Positions 14,867-16,173 of a stretch of DNA of 16,173 bases are shown in pieces (the stretch's first letter is position 1; each line of letters starts with the position of its first letter). A program made the translations under genes and the position numbers. The stretch is from Candidatus Fermentithermobacillaceae bacterium. GTDB lineage: Bacteria > Bacillota > Sulfobacillia > Fermentithermobacillales > Fermentithermobacillaceae. The DNA lies in NCBI GenBank assembly GCA_012842105.1, contig DUTL01000022.1, positions 1-16,173 of the forward strand, given 5' to 3'. Under the pieces are notes generated by a model. It ran no database searches. It saw only the letters and a list, made by a program, of their open reading frames with translations, and was not told the origin of the DNA.

Positions 14867-15778
14867 CTAATCCCCAGATGCACTCGATTTCGGACTCTGC
14901 TTCAGCTCCCGCCTCCCCTGGTGTACCTGTGGCTTTTGCTTTCCACGTTTACGTTTCCTCCACCAGATATCCCTGATTTCCGGGGCTAGCATGAAGCGAG
15001 CCCCAATCCAAAGTAATTGGGCCGGCACAATCCAGATTGATGCCCTGCCATCAGCACCAATCACCTGGTTTTCAAAGTTTGGGTGAAGCCTCACACCTTT
15101 TACGCCAAATGCACCGGCATATGCCGAAAACAAACCAAACACTATCCCTGTATAGGATGGGTCAAATAGCCCCAGTTCCAGGTTCAAATCTACGTCAAGG
15201 TGAGCAGCCCTGAACAATGATTGGATTACCCCAATCGCTTTGGGCCTTACCGGCGCAGAAATGAACGTCTTTATCTCGCTCAGACGCACCCTTTTGTGCT
15301 TCTTGAACGTCTTGGGTTTCCCGGGTTTTCCGAATTGGCCGGATGTACCGGGTGTGCCGGATTGCCGCGATTCCCTTGAGATTCCGGACACCTTGGCTTT
15401 CCCTGGCTTCTCAGGCTTTCCCGGTGTCTCGCGACCCGGCTTCTCACGACACGGCTTCTCACGACACGGCTTCGTGCCCAATGGCACCTTTATTCCCAAG
15501 ACCCGTAAGTCTGGATGCACTGTGTCAGACACCCGTACAGAGACGAGCCCCAGCAAGACGCTGGCCTTCAAATCAAACCCGTAATCGACCAGAAATAAAT
15601 CGATCTCGCCGGACTCATAGTTGTCCAGCCTATTCAGGGCTTCTTCGATGTTGCTCTCAATCATGCAAGAACCTGAACCATTAACTGAAATAGGTAAGGC
15701 CAAAATTGCTATGATGACACAAACTGCAAAAGCGGCTAATCCGCCGAAAATCTTCAGTACCGTAACAAGAACTGCCAT
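14867..15778 (-). CDS. DUF2953 (YtfI-like) membrane protein with a collagen-like insertion
   Basis: A 303-residue protein, mother of the gene pair with gerW as in B. subtilis ytfI-ytfJ. A hydrophobic helix at about 4-30 (VLVTVLKIFGGLAAFAVCVIIAILALP) anchors it. The DUF2953 core follows, with C-terminal pieces such as LDVDLNLELGLFDPSYTGIVFGL and HPNFENQVIGADGRASIWIVP. Residues about 103-163 are a Lys/Pro/Gly/Arg-rich low-complexity insertion (CREKP repeats, GKPEKPGKAK, GTPGTSG). The ATG at 15778 is preferred because candidate promoter elements lie just upstream of it, within the longer frame. Its AGGAGG is 15 bases away, farther than usual, so the start is uncertain. Function is unknown beyond a presumed sporulation link. 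Confidence 0.8.
   Translation of the reverse strand: MAVLVTVLKIFGGLAAFAVCVIIAILALPISVNGSGSCMIESNIEEALNRLDNYESGEIDLFLVDYGFDLKASVLLGLVSVRVSDTVHPDLRVLGIKVPLGTKPCREKPCREKPGRETPGKPEKPGKAKVSGISRESRQSGTPGTSGQFGKPGKPKTFKKHKRVRLSEIKTFISAPVRPKAIGVIQSLFRAAHLDVDLNLELGLFDPSYTGIVFGLFSAYAGAFGVKGVRLHPNFENQVIGADGRASIWIVPAQLLWIGARFMLAPEIRDIWWRKRKRGKQKPQVHQGRRELKQSPKSSASGD
15438..15467. repeat. 15-bp tandem repeat inside the DUF2953 gene
   Basis: Units at 15438-15452 and 15453-15467 are identical and encode the pentapeptide CREKP-type repeat in the low-complexity insertion. Confidence 0.75.
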
Positions 15779-15867
15779 GATGTATTTCCATAGCCTCCTC
15801 TGGCCCTGCACCGTCGAGTTTCTTGCAGAAAATCTCGCAGACAAAAGGCCCTCGGTAAGCCCCGCGT

Positions 15868-15896
15868 CATATACTACTTCTCCCAAGTGCCGCAAA
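15868..15896 (-). promoter_or_regulatory. Possible promoter of the DUF2953-gerW pair
   Basis: On the minus strand TTTGCG (15891-15896), 17 bases, then TATATG (15868-15873). A perfect TTGACA also occurs at 15916-15921 but without a good -10 at the right distance. Low certainty. Confidence 0.3.
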
Positions 15897-15931
15897 TTTC
15901 CTTTCTGTGGTACAGTGTCAAGGCTCCCCAC

Positions 15932-16173
15932 ACTAATCCGGGCAATATGTCTGCACAGCGTTTCTATGGCTTAGGGAATTTGCTCTGCTGTTGACCAACC
16001 ATCGCACAAGCGGAGATGTTGGCGTTTGCGCCTGCGCACGGTTAAGCTCCGCATCTGTCACGTTTTAACACACTTCAGCCGTAACGTTTGCGCCTGCGCA
16101 CGCTTCCGCCTCGCATATGTCACGTTCCAACACACTTAAGCCGCAATATTTGCCCCCACGAAAACTTCAACCG
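15932..16173. other. Intergenic DNA at the window end
   Basis: No supported gene was found between here and the window end. Most of the second half is occupied by the 62-bp tandem repeat listed separately. Confidence 0.5.
16024..16173. repeat. 62-bp tandem repeat array, cut by the window end
   Basis: Units begin at 16024, 16086 and 16148 (third cut off). The first two agree at 51 of 62 positions. Each full unit starts GTTTGCGCCTGCGCAC, which holds the imperfect palindrome TGCGC-CT-GCGCA, and later has GTCACGTT and AACACACTT blocks. The array may continue beyond the window. It is not CRISPR-like: there are no unique spacers between short identical repeats. Confidence 0.8.

Noticed and set aside
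16024..16173. CRISPR array
   Set aside because: Whole 62-base units are repeated with scattered differences; there are no short identical repeats separated by unique spacers.

Overview
The window looks like a chromosomal segment from an anaerobic, spore-forming member of the Bacillota (Clostridia or a nearby deep branch). The reasons are a complete [FeFe]-hydrogenase maturation set (HydE, HydG, HydF plus a TM1266-type regulator), the sporulation pair YtfI-like/DUF2953 and YtfJ/GerW, tiny one-helix membrane peptides of the kind common in spore formers, and strong AGGAGG-type ribosome binding sites. The genus cannot be named from the sequence alone. The [FeFe]-hydrogenase itself is not in the window.

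Layout. Positions 1-874 hold no convincing gene but contain a perfect 12-bp hairpin with a pyrimidine-rich loop and two matching sigma-K-like promoter elements. The second element sits just upstream of the only plus-strand genes: two tandem paralogous peptides of 27 and 26 aa (875-1121). After a convergent hairpin region every remaining gene is on the minus strand. In transcription order (high to low coordinates) they are: DUF2953 protein (15778-14867), GerW-type protein (14604-14131), a promoter and long untranslated stretch ending in a good intrinsic terminator (about 14007-13501), the TM1266-family regulator (13383-13078), hydE (12890-11406), hydG (11409-9970, ATGA overlap with hydE), hydF (9742-8423), an L-cysteine desulfidase-like protein (8156-6804), tRNA-Val(CAC) (6565-6491), a secreted beta-propeller/beta-lactamase-like fusion (6197-3774), an MBL-fold hydrolase (3491-2721) and an M20 dipeptidase-like protein (2686-1313).

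How the genes work together. HydE, HydG and HydF build the H-cluster 2Fe subsite: HydG supplies CO and cyanide from tyrosine, HydE acts on the iron-cysteine synthon, and HydF is the GTPase scaffold. The small ACT-like TM1266 protein is commonly encoded with them. The cysteine desulfidase-like gene lies directly downstream and could supply sulfide or pyruvate, but that link is inference. The MBL and M20 genes form a short operon that probably handles small substrates or peptides.

Unusual points. HydE carries an insertion of about 90 residues plus an N-terminal tandem duplication. A GSDH-type propeller is fused to a class A beta-lactamase-like domain. The gerW frame continues past an in-frame TGA with the same acidic, cysteine-bearing composition. 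Short tandem repeats of unrelated units recur in both coding and intergenic DNA.
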